Source: a virus. Taken from it: 37,967 bases of DNA. The notes beneath the pieces were generated by a model, which worked only from the letters and a program-made list of their open reading frames with translations, made no database searches and had not been told where the DNA came from. A program made the position numbers and the translations under genes. Location: IMG/VR virus record IMGVR_UViG_3300017782_000067, positions 1 to 37,967 of that record. One strand, given 5' to 3'. The stretch's first letter is position 1; every line of letters starts with the position of its first letter. Below are positions 29,311 through 37,967 of this stretch, in pieces.

Positions 29311-29881
29311 ACTTGACAACATATTTAATTTAATTGCACAGGCATTGCCAGAACTAAAGTTTTATCATTTTGGTTGGCTGCAGGATGTTAACGATAATAA
29401 CTTTGTTAATAACTTTAATACGCCAAGCACAGACCCAAACGGTATAAATCAACGGTTGTTTCCTGCATTGTATTTTTTGCCACCAGAAGGCGAATTTGAA
29501 GCGAATTTTAAAAAGAATCCAAGCAGAAATTTATATAATATTCAATTGGTTTTTACTGATCTTGAAAAGCGCACTAATGACGGAACGCCAACAGGTAAAA
29601 ATAATAGTGAGTATTACACGGAATTGCAAGATATTGCAGAACGTTTTTTAACTGTGTTCGGGGAAATACTTAAGAGAGGTAGAAAAGGAGTGCCACCATT
29701 TCAATTTAAATATGAATTTAATTCTAATTTTGCAAAAGAAAAATTAGTTTATTTAATGTATAGCTTTCAGTTTCCTTTGAGCGGTAATAATTGTGTTGAT
29801 GTGGATGACATAGACATTGACCAATTGGTTATTGATGTGGATGGTGTAAGTGATACGGATAGTTTAGAAAATAATTACTAA
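29297..29881 (+). CDS. Possible tail terminator/completion protein
   Basis: This 194-residue protein has a beta-rich core (FPALYFLPPEGEFE, NIQLVFTDLE) and an acidic C-terminus (VDVDDIDIDQLVIDVDG). It precedes an HK97 gp10-like gene by one base of overlap, and in many phages tail terminator and completion proteins occupy this spot. No motif proves it. It may contribute to closing or joining the tail to the head. Confidence 0.5.
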   Translation: MTLTKLDNIFNLIAQALPELKFYHFGWLQDVNDNNFVNNFNTPSTDPNGINQRLFPALYFLPPEGEFEANFKKNPSRNLYNIQLVFTDLEKRTNDGTPTGKNNSEYYTELQDIAERFLTVFGEILKRGRKGVPPFQFKYEFNSNFAKEKLVYLMYSFQFPLSGNNCVDVDDIDIDQLVIDVDGVSDTDSLENNY

Positions 29882-30378
29882 TGTTAGAGCAAGCACTACA
29901 AGAAATATTAAAGATTGTCAAAAAGGAATTTAACAAGCAGTTACAATTGCAAGGGCATAACCTTACAGGCAAGTTAGCGCAAAGTGTTGAGCAAAAAATA
30001 ACAACTACCTTTGACGGTTTTATAATTGATTTTAAAGCTTTGGCATATGGAAATATTATTAATAGGGGCGTGCCTGCAAATAGAATACCATTTAACCCAG
30101 GCAGCGGCAAAAAGACAAGTAAATACATTGATGGACTTACAAAGTTTGCCAAGCTTAGGTTTGGGGGCACTGACAAGGAAGCGCAAAGTATAGCGTTTGC
30201 AATAGCATATACACAGAAAAAACAAGGCATGCCAACTAAGGGCAGTTTTCAATTTAGTAAGAATGGCAAGCGTATTGGTTTTATTGATGATACTTTAGAA
30301 AATATAGAACCAATAATTGAAAAAATAATAGAAGATACAATATTTAATTTTATTCAAGGATTTAATTTAGCAAAATAA
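29881..30378 (+). CDS. HK97 gp10-like tail completion protein
   Basis: This 165-residue protein begins with an amphipathic helix (LEQALQEILKIVKKEFNKQ) followed by LTGKLAQSVEQKI, a segment matching the pattern of HK97 gp10-like proteins (helix, then a T/S-G-x-L-x-x-S element). A conserved-looking stretch RGVPANRIPFNPGSGK and a C-terminal helix complete it. Members connect head and tail or complete tails. Overlaps of one base link it to both neighbours. Confidence 0.6.
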   Translation: MLEQALQEILKIVKKEFNKQLQLQGHNLTGKLAQSVEQKITTTFDGFIIDFKALAYGNIINRGVPANRIPFNPGSGKKTSKYIDGLTKFAKLRFGGTDKEAQSIAFAIAYTQKKQGMPTKGSFQFSKNGKRIGFIDDTLENIEPIIEKIIEDTIFNFIQGFNLAK

Positions 30379-31646
30379 TGGCAATAATATCAACACCACT
30401 TTTTGACATAAACAGTATTTACAGACCTGTAGAATATGAATTTTCTATTTCAAATTTTCCCGTCACAATTGTTTATGCAATTATTGAAGTAAGAATAAGC
30501 GGTTTTTTAATTGCTACTAAATTGCAACCTGTAACAAGAATAAACGGCACTGCTGCTGTTTTTGATGTTGATATTAGTAAAGATTTACAAAGAAACTTGG
30601 GTACTGATTATTCTGATAATGCGCCAGATTTACCCAAAAATAGCATTTTCCCCACTTTTTTTAATCAGTCTTTAGTTGTAGATGATTTTAGAAATGTTAG
30701 AGGTAATATTGTATTAAATATTTCTTACTATGCTTTAAATACTCAAAATTTGCCTTTTTTAATAAGTACAGAATCAACAGACCCAATAACAGCAAGTATT
30801 GCAATAAGACAAATAACGGATGAACCAAGTTTAGACGAATACATACAAGATGGAACTAATTTAAAAAAAGCCTTAACAAGAAGACCAGGCGGTATATTAC
30901 AAGATCCTAACGCAAGCGAAAGAACAACATTAACAGAAACGCAAGATTTATCATTAAGTTTTTACGATGATGGATCGATTAATACTTTCCAAATTGATGC
31001 TAAAAATAACAGGACATCGGTCGGATTATTTTATGCTGACTTATCTGCATTAACTCAATTTGCTATACAAAAAACAGTATCAGTAGGATTACAAAGTTTA
31101 CAGGGATTAAATTATTTAACATCATCATTTGCAGGTGTTGAAGTAGATCAATACGGCATAACCTTTGGTAATTTTAGAAACCCAGATATTTTTACGCCAT
31201 TAACAGAAACTTATTGGTTTGATATTGTATGTGCTAAGCCAGACAGTTTAAATGTAATATGGATGAATGATCTAGGAGGTGGAGAAAGTTATACATTTCA
31301 AGCTGAAGTAATACAAACATTAAAAACTAAGGGAACTTACGCAAAAAAATCATTGAATAAAGATGCAGGGTTTGCAAGTACTAAATTTGTTGCTGGAAGA
31401 TTTAAACAAAACAATGTTGAAAATTTAGTACAATATCAATGCAAATCTAAAAATTTAGATAGTAACGAAGCAGAATATATAAAAAGTTTATTGTATACAA
31501 TAGAATGCTATATTGAAATAGATGGTAAATATTATCAGGCTCAAGTTGAAGACGCAACATTTGATGTTGACATAAATAATAAACACTTTACTGTTTTAGA
31601 AATTTTATTAACTAGATCTGTTGATCAAATATCAATGATAAGATAA
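30378..31646 (+). CDS. Tail-associated virion protein, 422 residues
   Basis: A beta-rich protein without membrane segments or enzymatic motif. The first 100 residues look like a beta-sandwich (YEFSISNFPVTIVYAIIEV). It lies between the completion protein and a larger tail protein in one operon with one-base joins. It is probably part of the tail tip or baseplate. No named family is recognised. Confidence 0.5.
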   Translation: MAIISTPLFDINSIYRPVEYEFSISNFPVTIVYAIIEVRISGFLIATKLQPVTRINGTAAVFDVDISKDLQRNLGTDYSDNAPDLPKNSIFPTFFNQSLVVDDFRNVRGNIVLNISYYALNTQNLPFLISTESTDPITASIAIRQITDEPSLDEYIQDGTNLKKALTRRPGGILQDPNASERTTLTETQDLSLSFYDDGSINTFQIDAKNNRTSVGLFYADLSALTQFAIQKTVSVGLQSLQGLNYLTSSFAGVEVDQYGITFGNFRNPDIFTPLTETYWFDIVCAKPDSLNVIWMNDLGGGESYTFQAEVIQTLKTKGTYAKKSLNKDAGFASTKFVAGRFKQNNVENLVQYQCKSKNLDSNEAEYIKSLLYTIECYIEIDGKYYQAQVEDATFDVDINNKHFTVLEILLTRSVDQISMIR

Positions 31647-33752
31647 ATGTATTTACAAATAACATACGCAGGTCAATTATTAGATTTTCAGGTTACACCA
31701 GAAAAGTTTTATTTTAGTTATTCTATTAAAAGCTTAGAAGACTTTACAAAGATTGGTGGTAGCTTAACAGAACGCAGTATATCTATACCAGCAACAAAGA
31801 AAAATGATAATATATTGTCGGCATATTGGGACAATACATTACAAAACTATGATGCTGCAAATTTTCAATCTATAACTATTAGTGATGGCGGGAAATTTAC
31901 TTTTGAAGGTAAAGCATTAATAAAAAAAGTTGAACTATACGGCGACAGTTACGGTCTTAAAGGTAAAACATATAAAATTGCTTGCTTTGCAAATAACAGT
32001 GATTTTATTATTGGATTGCAAAATAAATTAATGAGTGAGTTGTCTATACTGAGCAATGTTGATAATTTTAATTATGAAGAAGCAACAATAAGAACGGGGT
32101 TTACATATGCAAGCAGTAGGATATATTGCACAGGATTAATAAAATACGGAAATTGGGTACAAGCCGACAGAGTAGAAATATTTGATTTTACATTTTGTTT
32201 ATTTATTAAACCTTTGTTAATTAGTATTTTTAATGATTTAGGCTACATAGTAGAATCTAATTTTTTAAATGATCAAGAATTTGAACGATATTGCATGCCT
32301 TTGATTCCATTAGATGAAATAACACTTGACCAGAATTTTGAATTGGGTGGAGTTATTGCAACAGATACACAGGGCGTAATAAGTGCATTAGGTGTGTTCC
32401 CTTTAAATTTTAATACTGTGCAGCAGGGAAACAACTTAGGAAATTATAATACTAGCAACGGAAGGTATACCACTCAATTAGCAGGAACTTTTACATTTAA
32501 AATTGTGGTGCAAGTAAGGACAGCAAATATAGCACCTGAATTTCAAATATCTTTATTAAAAAATAATGTTTTACCTGTTGAGCAATTTCAAACTTTTGAT
32601 GCAACAGCAGCTAATGTTCTTGAAACTTTTGAATTATTGTTTAGTGTAGATTTAGACGCAGGCGATTTTGTAACTTTTGACATTGTTCAACAAACAACTC
32701 CGTATGAATATGTAATGATAAGTTATGAGTGTCAAGTATCAAATGTAAAGCCTCAAGATGGATTGCCCTTATTGCCTAGAACACTATTAAGAAATTACAA
32801 ACAATCTGATTTTATTGCAGGTGTTCAACACATGTTTAATTTAAATATTGAAGCCAACAGTTTAAGAAAAACAATAAGCATTGACCCAGCAGATATATAT
32901 ATATCAAGTAGTGAGCAAGGTCAAATAATACAAGAAGGTTTTTACAATGGAAAAGAGACAAAAAACATTGATTTATTGCCAACGTCAAGACTTTTTAATG
33001 AAAGCTCAAAGTATCAAAAACAAATTGTATACAAATTTAAATCTAATGATCCAACAAGCCAAGCCTTAGATAAGGATAGTACAATTGGTTTTTGTGATGG
33101 CATATATAATTTTGATGCAAATAGGTTTAAAGAAGGTCAAAAAGTAAGTGAAAACCCATTTTTTTATAAGACACCTATTTTATTGGACAGCCAAATTAGG
33201 GCAACACAAAGCGAGAACACACCCGTAATGCCTTTAATATGGCCTGAAAATTATTTGCAAGACAAAAGCCCTGAGATTAGTTATAACAATGTAGTGCCTA
33301 GAATATTTTACTTTAAAGAAATTTCAAGTATTTCAGGGCGCGAAAATGTTGTAAATGTTGGAGCTATTCAATTAAACGTTCCACAATTATTAACCTTAGA
33401 TGTAAATGAACCTAATAGTGGAATATTGCCCGTATCATATGGCAGTCAAACAATAGCTGGAACAGAATATGTAGGATTTTTAAGAAGGTTTTATTTGCCT
33501 GAACTTAAAAGGCAACAAGTGGGTAAATTGTTGGAAACTTGGATTTTTTGGGATGGCTTATCTGTAAGTAATATAACTTTTAAAAATAAAATATTTACCG
33601 ATGGTAGTTTGTATATATTGCAAGACATTTTAAACTTTGATCCTATTTCAAACAACAGTACTAAAACACGTTTATTGTTAGATGTGCCCGTTGAATCGGA
33701 TGATATAAACAATATTGAGTCAAGCGACATAAACCCAGTAATAATAGCATAA
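31647..33752 (+). CDS. Tail tip/baseplate-like protein, 701 residues
   Basis: A large protein directly upstream of the tape measure gene. The N-terminal portion has alternating strands (MYLQITYAGQLLDFQVTPEK) and an ERSISIPATKKNDNIL motif that I associate with a conserved family of Bacteroidota phage tail proteins. A central beta-sandwich (TFKIVVQVRTA) and a C-terminal region with further strands follow. There is no protease or lysozyme motif. It would sit at the tip with the tape measure protein. The assignment is by position and composition. Confidence 0.5.
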   Translation: MYLQITYAGQLLDFQVTPEKFYFSYSIKSLEDFTKIGGSLTERSISIPATKKNDNILSAYWDNTLQNYDAANFQSITISDGGKFTFEGKALIKKVELYGDSYGLKGKTYKIACFANNSDFIIGLQNKLMSELSILSNVDNFNYEEATIRTGFTYASSRIYCTGLIKYGNWVQADRVEIFDFTFCLFIKPLLISIFNDLGYIVESNFLNDQEFERYCMPLIPLDEITLDQNFELGGVIATDTQGVISALGVFPLNFNTVQQGNNLGNYNTSNGRYTTQLAGTFTFKIVVQVRTANIAPEFQISLLKNNVLPVEQFQTFDATAANVLETFELLFSVDLDAGDFVTFDIVQQTTPYEYVMISYECQVSNVKPQDGLPLLPRTLLRNYKQSDFIAGVQHMFNLNIEANSLRKTISIDPADIYISSSEQGQIIQEGFYNGKETKNIDLLPTSRLFNESSKYQKQIVYKFKSNDPTSQALDKDSTIGFCDGIYNFDANRFKEGQKVSENPFFYKTPILLDSQIRATQSENTPVMPLIWPENYLQDKSPEISYNNVVPRIFYFKEISSISGRENVVNVGAIQLNVPQLLTLDVNEPNSGILPVSYGSQTIAGTEYVGFLRRFYLPELKRQQVGKLLETWIFWDGLSVSNITFKNKIFTDGSLYILQDILNFDPISNNSTKTRLLLDVPVESDDINNIESSDINPVIIA

Positions 33753-33754
33753 CA

Positions 33755-36700
33755 ATGGCAAATAAAGAGATAATATTTAGTATACAAATAGAAGGTAATG
33801 AGCAGCTTTTAAAAAATCTTAATCAAGCGAAAGATGCTGTTTCTGATATTAATAAAAGGCTTAAAACGACTAAGGATGAAAAAGCCTATAAGTTACTAGA
33901 AGAGCAACTAATAAAAGCCAAGTCAGCACTCAATGATTTTAACAAACAACAAGTAGAAGCTGTCAAGTATTTTGAATCTGCAAAATTTGCATCTGGTAGT
34001 TTTGAGCAATTAAGTTTTAATATCAAGCAGACGACTATAGCTTATAAAAAATTATCTAAAGAAGAACGAGAAAGTGAAGCAGGTAAAAGACTATTAGAGT
34101 CTATTAAAGCAAACAAAGAAGAGTTAAAAAATTTAAACAAAGAATTATCTATAAACAATAAAGAAGTAAAAGAAAACGAAAATGAAATAAAAGCTGCTAA
34201 AGGATCCTACACGGCTTTAAATGATGAGATTAAAAATTTAACTAATGAATATAAAAATTTATCTAAAGAGCAGAGAGATGGAGTAGAAGGGCAAGCACTT
34301 AAAAAAAGTATTGTAGAAAATAAAAAGGAATTATCTCTTTTAAATAAAGAATTAAAAGTAACCAAAGAAGAAGTTAAGGCTGCTGATGGTTCTTATGATG
34401 ATTTAAATAAACAGTTGGTTGTTGCTAGAAGAAGGTTTAAGGAGTTAAGCCAAGAAGAAAGAGAGGGCTCAATAGGTAAAGAATTGTTAGCAAATATACA
34501 AGGGCTAGACAAGGAATTAAAAGACTTAGATAAAAGCATTGGTCAAAACCAAAGAAATGTTGGTAATTACGAGCAAGCAATATCAAATGCATTAGGCGGC
34601 TTTGGAGATCAAATAGTTGGAACTATAGATGGTTTTAAATCAATTGGCGAAGCGGCAAAAAATGCAGGTACTTTAATAAGCAAGGCTTTTGTTGCATTGC
34701 AAGCTGTTCAAGTAATAGTCGAAATAGTGGGCGCTATTGATGAATTTGTGGGAGAAACTAGGGAAGCACAAAGACAAATAGAGGCGACATTTGGCACATT
34801 AGGAGAAGAAACCGACAGAGCAACAGCACAAATAAAAGCTTTATCAGATACATTTAACATTGAATTTGACGATAGTTTAAAAGCTACAAATGCTTTAGTT
34901 CAGCAGTTTGGTGTTGATATAGACGAAGCAACAACATTGTTATCTGATGGTTTAGCAAGTGCAGGAAATCAAACAGCAGTATTAGGAATTGTAACAGATG
35001 AATTAGGTAAATTGTCTAGTGCTGGGATAGATGCTAGTGAAGCGGTTGGTCTTATTACTGAAGCTACAAACAAAGGTATAAATATTGATGTAATAAGTGA
35101 GGGTATTATATCACTTAGAGAAAATACAGATGCTACAGCCGAAGCTATTAAAAACGCATTTGGAGCAGAAAAAGCAAAACAAATAGCAGATGCTTTTAAA
35201 AAAGAACCCATTGAGGCTATCAAGTTAGTGTCTTCATTACAAAAGCAATTAGACCAAAATAGTCAAGAAAGTGCAGAATTAATAGCTAATGTATTTAAAG
35301 GTGTTGGAGAAGAAAATATAAAAAGTGTTCAAGCTATAGCAGATTTAAACGGAAGTTTAGACGATCTTAAAAAAAATGCAGGTGAGAATGCGCAAAGATT
35401 AGATGAATTAGGACAAGCAAATTTAAGATTAAATGAAGCGCAAGTAGAAGTAAGTAATAGCTTAAAAGGTGTCATAGGTAATAGTGATGCTTTTACGGCT
35501 AATGTAAAGACAGGGTTGTTATTAGTCCTAAGTGAAATACTTAAAGCAGTGCAACCTTTAATTGATTCTGTGAAAAATTTATTTAATGAATTTAAAACAG
35601 GCGGTGACAGTGTTGGATTTTTGGCAAAAGTAACAAAAGTATTGTCTTTAAATTTAAAAATAGTATCTGGTGTTTTAGCTGCAATAGGAAACCTTTTAAC
35701 ATTATTAGTTAAGACAATTAAATCAACAATAGCAGAATCAGAAGTATTAACCAAAGCATTTGATTTTGTTTCTAGCGCATTTAATAAAACAATAGCCATA
35801 GTAAGTGATTTGCAGTCTGCTTTTTCTGGTGTTCAAGTGGCTGCTAAACAATTAGCAAAAAATATAAAAAACTCTTTTAAGGGCATCTTAATTGATTTTG
35901 AAATATTTGGTAAAAAAGCTAAGCAGTTAGTTAAATTTGGCGAGGCAGACAGAGAAATACAAAGGCAAATTAATAACCTAAGAAAAGAGAGAAAAAAATT
36001 AAATGAAGAAAATTTATCTGTGTTAGAAGCATTTAATAAAGGTTTTGAAGATGCACAAAAAGCAAGGTTAAAAAAACAAGCTGAATTGGAAGCAGCAGAA
36101 CGAGCTCAAGCAGTAAAAGCAGAACAGCAACAGCAAAACAAAATATTACAAGAAAAACAAAAAGGTGATGCAAAATTAAGAAAGCAGCAAGAAGATGCAG
36201 CAAAGAAACGATTAGAGGCATTAAAAAAAGAACAAGAAAAATTTTTACAAGAACAACAAAAGATTGCTTTAACCCGTGCTGCATTAATTAATGAGTTGTC
36301 TAAAAAAATTAGAGATCAAGAAGTTAAAAATTTAGGTAACACATTAGATGCAAGATTGCAAGCCAGAGAGAATAAATTTAAAGATGAAATTGCAGCAATA
36401 GAACAAAATTTACTATCTATTGAACAATTACAAAACGATGCAGAGCAGGAAGCAATAAGATTGTTTGGTGAAAACTCGCTGCAAGTTATTGAGCTAAGGC
36501 AGAGACAAGCCAAGGAACTAGAACGCATACAATTTGAAAGTGAAGCATTGCAATTGGCTAAACAGCAAGAATTTGAAACGGATAAGCTTAAAATAATTGA
36601 GGATAACGAGAAAAAGCAACAGCAATTAAGGCAAGCTAACTTAAACAACACTATTGCCGACATTAATTTTAACACGCAAGTTGAGCTAACAGCATTGAAA

Positions 36701-37774
36701 AACAAGTTTGCACAGGGTTTAATTGATCAACAAGATTACAATAAGCAAGTAAAACAACTGCAATTAGCCAATGTCCAAAGCCAAATTGACGCAAATAACC
36801 AAGAATTACAAGCATTACAGCAATTAAGGGCTAGCGGAACAGCCATAAATGAACAATATTTTAAAGAATTAGAGCTAAAAACACAGCAATTACAAGTTCA
36901 ACAAATAGAATTAACCAATAGTATTGAGCAAAATAACTTTATTATATCAGAATCGATTGCCAATGTAATTAATTTAGCTTTAGAAAATACGCAAAAAGGA
37001 CTTGATTTTATAGATCAAATATACGCAAGTGCAGCAGAAAAAGAACAGCAAAGAGTTGACCAGCAAATACAAAGCAATGAACAGCAAGTATCTGAATTAG
37101 AATCTAGGTTACAACAAAGCGCAGGTTTAGAAAGGCAGTTTTTGCAACAGCAAATTGACAATGAAATTAAAGAGGGGCAACGACTAGAAAAAGAAAAAGC
37201 AAAATTAGAAAAAGAAGAAGCTAAAAGACAAAAACGATTTGCAATTGGTCAAGCTATAATTAATGGAGCTTTGGCAGTTACAAAAATATTAGCAACAACA
37301 CCATTCCCATTGTCATTGATTGAGTCAGTAAGAGTGGCGGCAACAACAGCGGCAGAAGTAGCAGTTATTAGTGCTCAACAATTTGCACAAGGTGGTAAAG
37401 TAGGAGCGGCAAATATTAAGCAGTTAAGCAATGGAGACAATGTACTTGCCACAGTAAAAACAGGTGAGGTAGTTTTAAATAAGCGACAACAAAAAGCTTT
37501 GGGTGGTGATCGTGCATTTGCATCAATTGGTGTGCCAGGCTTTGCGTCTGGTGGTTTAGTTGGCAGTGTTTTATCACCTGCATTGGCAGCACCAACAAGT
37601 GCGTTAGATGAACAAATACAATTTTTATCTACACTACAAAGCAATATTGAAGCGGTAAACAATAGAATTGACAACATACAAGTAAGCTTAAATACTGATG
37701 AAGAACAAAGAGAACAAGAAGACCGACAAGAAAATATATTATTTGCAACATTAACAACTGATGAAAATGTATAA
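33755..37774 (+). CDS. Tail tape measure protein
   Basis: A 1339-residue protein that sets tail length. Three tandem charged coiled-coil repeats of 56-68 residues span 82-268, each with the pattern YKxLSKEEREx(5)GxxL. A membrane-active, hydrophobic core region follows (about 300-335 and two more stretches near 590-660, such as LAAIGNLLTLLVKTI). A very long Gln/Glu/Lys-rich coiled coil occupies about 770-1150. The C-terminus contains GGKVGAANIK, GEVVLNKRQQKALGG and GVPGFASGGLVG, typical of tape measure ends. At the usual 0.15 nm per residue the tail would be near 200 nm. It overlaps the next gene by 14 bases. Confidence 0.9.
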   Translation: MANKEIIFSIQIEGNEQLLKNLNQAKDAVSDINKRLKTTKDEKAYKLLEEQLIKAKSALNDFNKQQVEAVKYFESAKFASGSFEQLSFNIKQTTIAYKKLSKEERESEAGKRLLESIKANKEELKNLNKELSINNKEVKENENEIKAAKGSYTALNDEIKNLTNEYKNLSKEQRDGVEGQALKKSIVENKKELSLLNKELKVTKEEVKAADGSYDDLNKQLVVARRRFKELSQEEREGSIGKELLANIQGLDKELKDLDKSIGQNQRNVGNYEQAISNALGGFGDQIVGTIDGFKSIGEAAKNAGTLISKAFVALQAVQVIVEIVGAIDEFVGETREAQRQIEATFGTLGEETDRATAQIKALSDTFNIEFDDSLKATNALVQQFGVDIDEATTLLSDGLASAGNQTAVLGIVTDELGKLSSAGIDASEAVGLITEATNKGINIDVISEGIISLRENTDATAEAIKNAFGAEKAKQIADAFKKEPIEAIKLVSSLQKQLDQNSQESAELIANVFKGVGEENIKSVQAIADLNGSLDDLKKNAGENAQRLDELGQANLRLNEAQVEVSNSLKGVIGNSDAFTANVKTGLLLVLSEILKAVQPLIDSVKNLFNEFKTGGDSVGFLAKVTKVLSLNLKIVSGVLAAIGNLLTLLVKTIKSTIAESEVLTKAFDFVSSAFNKTIAIVSDLQSAFSGVQVAAKQLAKNIKNSFKGILIDFEIFGKKAKQLVKFGEADREIQRQINNLRKERKKLNEENLSVLEAFNKGFEDAQKARLKKQAELEAAERAQAVKAEQQQQNKILQEKQKGDAKLRKQQEDAAKKRLEALKKEQEKFLQEQQKIALTRAALINELSKKIRDQEVKNLGNTLDARLQARENKFKDEIAAIEQNLLSIEQLQNDAEQEAIRLFGENSLQVIELRQRQAKELERIQFESEALQLAKQQEFETDKLKIIEDNEKKQQQLRQANLNNTIADINFNTQVELTALKNKFAQGLIDQQDYNKQVKQLQLANVQSQIDANNQELQALQQLRASGTAINEQYFKELELKTQQLQVQQIELTNSIEQNNFIISESIANVINLALENTQKGLDFIDQIYASAAEKEQQRVDQQIQSNEQQVSELESRLQQSAGLERQFLQQQIDNEIKEGQRLEKEKAKLEKEEAKRQKRFAIGQAIINGALAVTKILATTPFPLSLIESVRVAATTAAEVAVISAQQFAQGGKVGAANIKQLSNGDNVLATVKTGEVVLNKRQQKALGGDRAFASIGVPGFASGGLVGSVLSPALAAPTSALDEQIQFLSTLQSNIEAVNNRIDNIQVSLNTDEEQREQEDRQENILFATLTTDENV

Positions 37775-37967
37775 AATAGAGATACCAATTGATACAAAAA
37801 AAGACATAGTTAAAAGCATTCGTGATTCATCTAAAAAGATTTACACACCTATTGCGATAAAAAAGTTTTTAATAGAAAGTTATTACAGATATGTTGAGCC
37901 AATGCGAGCCAATGAAACATTTGAAAGTAAATGTAATAAAGCGTATAGGTGTATGTCATGTTTTAAA
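37761..37967 (+). CDS. 5' part of the small Cys-containing protein that wraps round the ends
   Basis: The reading frame from the ATG at 37761 (or 37767) runs to the end of the window without a stop and covers 69 codons. It begins MKMYKIEIPIDTKKDIVKSI and ends in the same Cys-x6-Cys-x2-Cys segment encoded at 1-72. The window ends exactly on a codon boundary. It overlaps the tape measure stop, so it is in the tail operon. Joined with 1-144 it makes a protein of about 93 residues. Family unknown. Confidence 0.75.
   Translation, partial: MKMYKIEIPIDTKKDIVKSIRDSSKKIYTPIAIKKFLIESYYRYVEPMRANETFESKCNKAYRCMSCFK
37896..37967 (+). repeat. Right copy of imperfect terminal direct repeat
   Basis: Ungapped match to bases 1-72 with 8 differences. 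Both copies are in the same frame of the same gene, which supports circularisation of the contig between two closely related variants. Confidence 0.9.

Noticed and set aside
35329-37797. Minus-strand open frames opposite the tape measure gene
   Set aside because: Ser/Leu/Cys-rich translations typical of the antisense of Lys/Gln/Glu-rich coiled coils; no independent support.
1-37967. Integrase, repressor or attachment sites for lysogeny
   Set aside because: No tyrosine or serine recombinase motif and no CI/Cro-like pair was seen; the terminal repeat lies inside a gene and is not an att site.

Overview
The window looks like one essentially complete genome of a tailed, long-tailed (siphovirus-like) phage of a Bacteroidota host, probably a flavobacterium-type organism. 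The supporting signs are a very AT-rich sequence, start codons preceded by A-rich stretches instead of Shine-Dalgarno motifs, and promoters of the Bacteroidota form (TTG, about 20 bases, TAnnTTTG). No integrase, excisionase, repressor/Cro pair, tRNA, rRNA or CRISPR array was found, so nothing points to lysogeny. The first and last 72 bases are an 89 %-identical direct repeat inside one reading frame, so the contig appears circular or circularly permuted, with a unit length near 37.9 kb and two variants of the same locus at its ends.

Layout. Positions 1-13.5 kb carry head and adhesion genes: a small HTH-like protein, a ClpP-type prohead protease fused to a scaffold, a probable decoration protein, the major capsid protein, a probable tail tube protein, the portal, a connector, small membrane proteins, a glycine-linked fibre protein and a 1980-residue multidomain adhesin. 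A strong terminator and a promoter at 13.5 kb open the early region. It holds a recombination pair (single-strand annealing protein plus YqaJ-type exonuclease) and a long run of small accessory genes, among them a membrane-anchored glucosaminidase. A structured RNA with a terminator follows, then the replication initiator with iterons inside its own gene, a primase-polymerase/helicase fusion, an amidase endolysin and more small genes. At 24.5-24.7 kb two terminators and a promoter separate this from a minus-strand lysis operon (holin-like proteins and an overlapping spanin-like pair, 25.9-24.7 kb). From 25.96 kb the plus strand resumes with terminase small and large subunits, a probable tail assembly chaperone with a -1 frameshift site, tail completion and tail tip proteins and the tape measure protein. 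The last gene runs off the right end into the left end.

The most unusual pattern is in the early region. Small genes there are repeatedly bracketed by near-identical junction sequences: a 33-base exact repeat with a GC-rich hairpin, a 41-base duplication of the end of the initiator gene, a 19-base and a 22-base start-site junction, and a 36-base duplicated promoter. Each repeat spans a stop/start boundary, so recombination between copies would add or remove whole genes without breaking frames. The phage carries its own annealase/exonuclease pair next to this array. I infer a modular cassette array that can be reshuffled by homology; the repeats are seen directly, the shuffling is a hypothesis.

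Functions of most small accessory proteins cannot be assigned from sequence alone and are described only by visible features.
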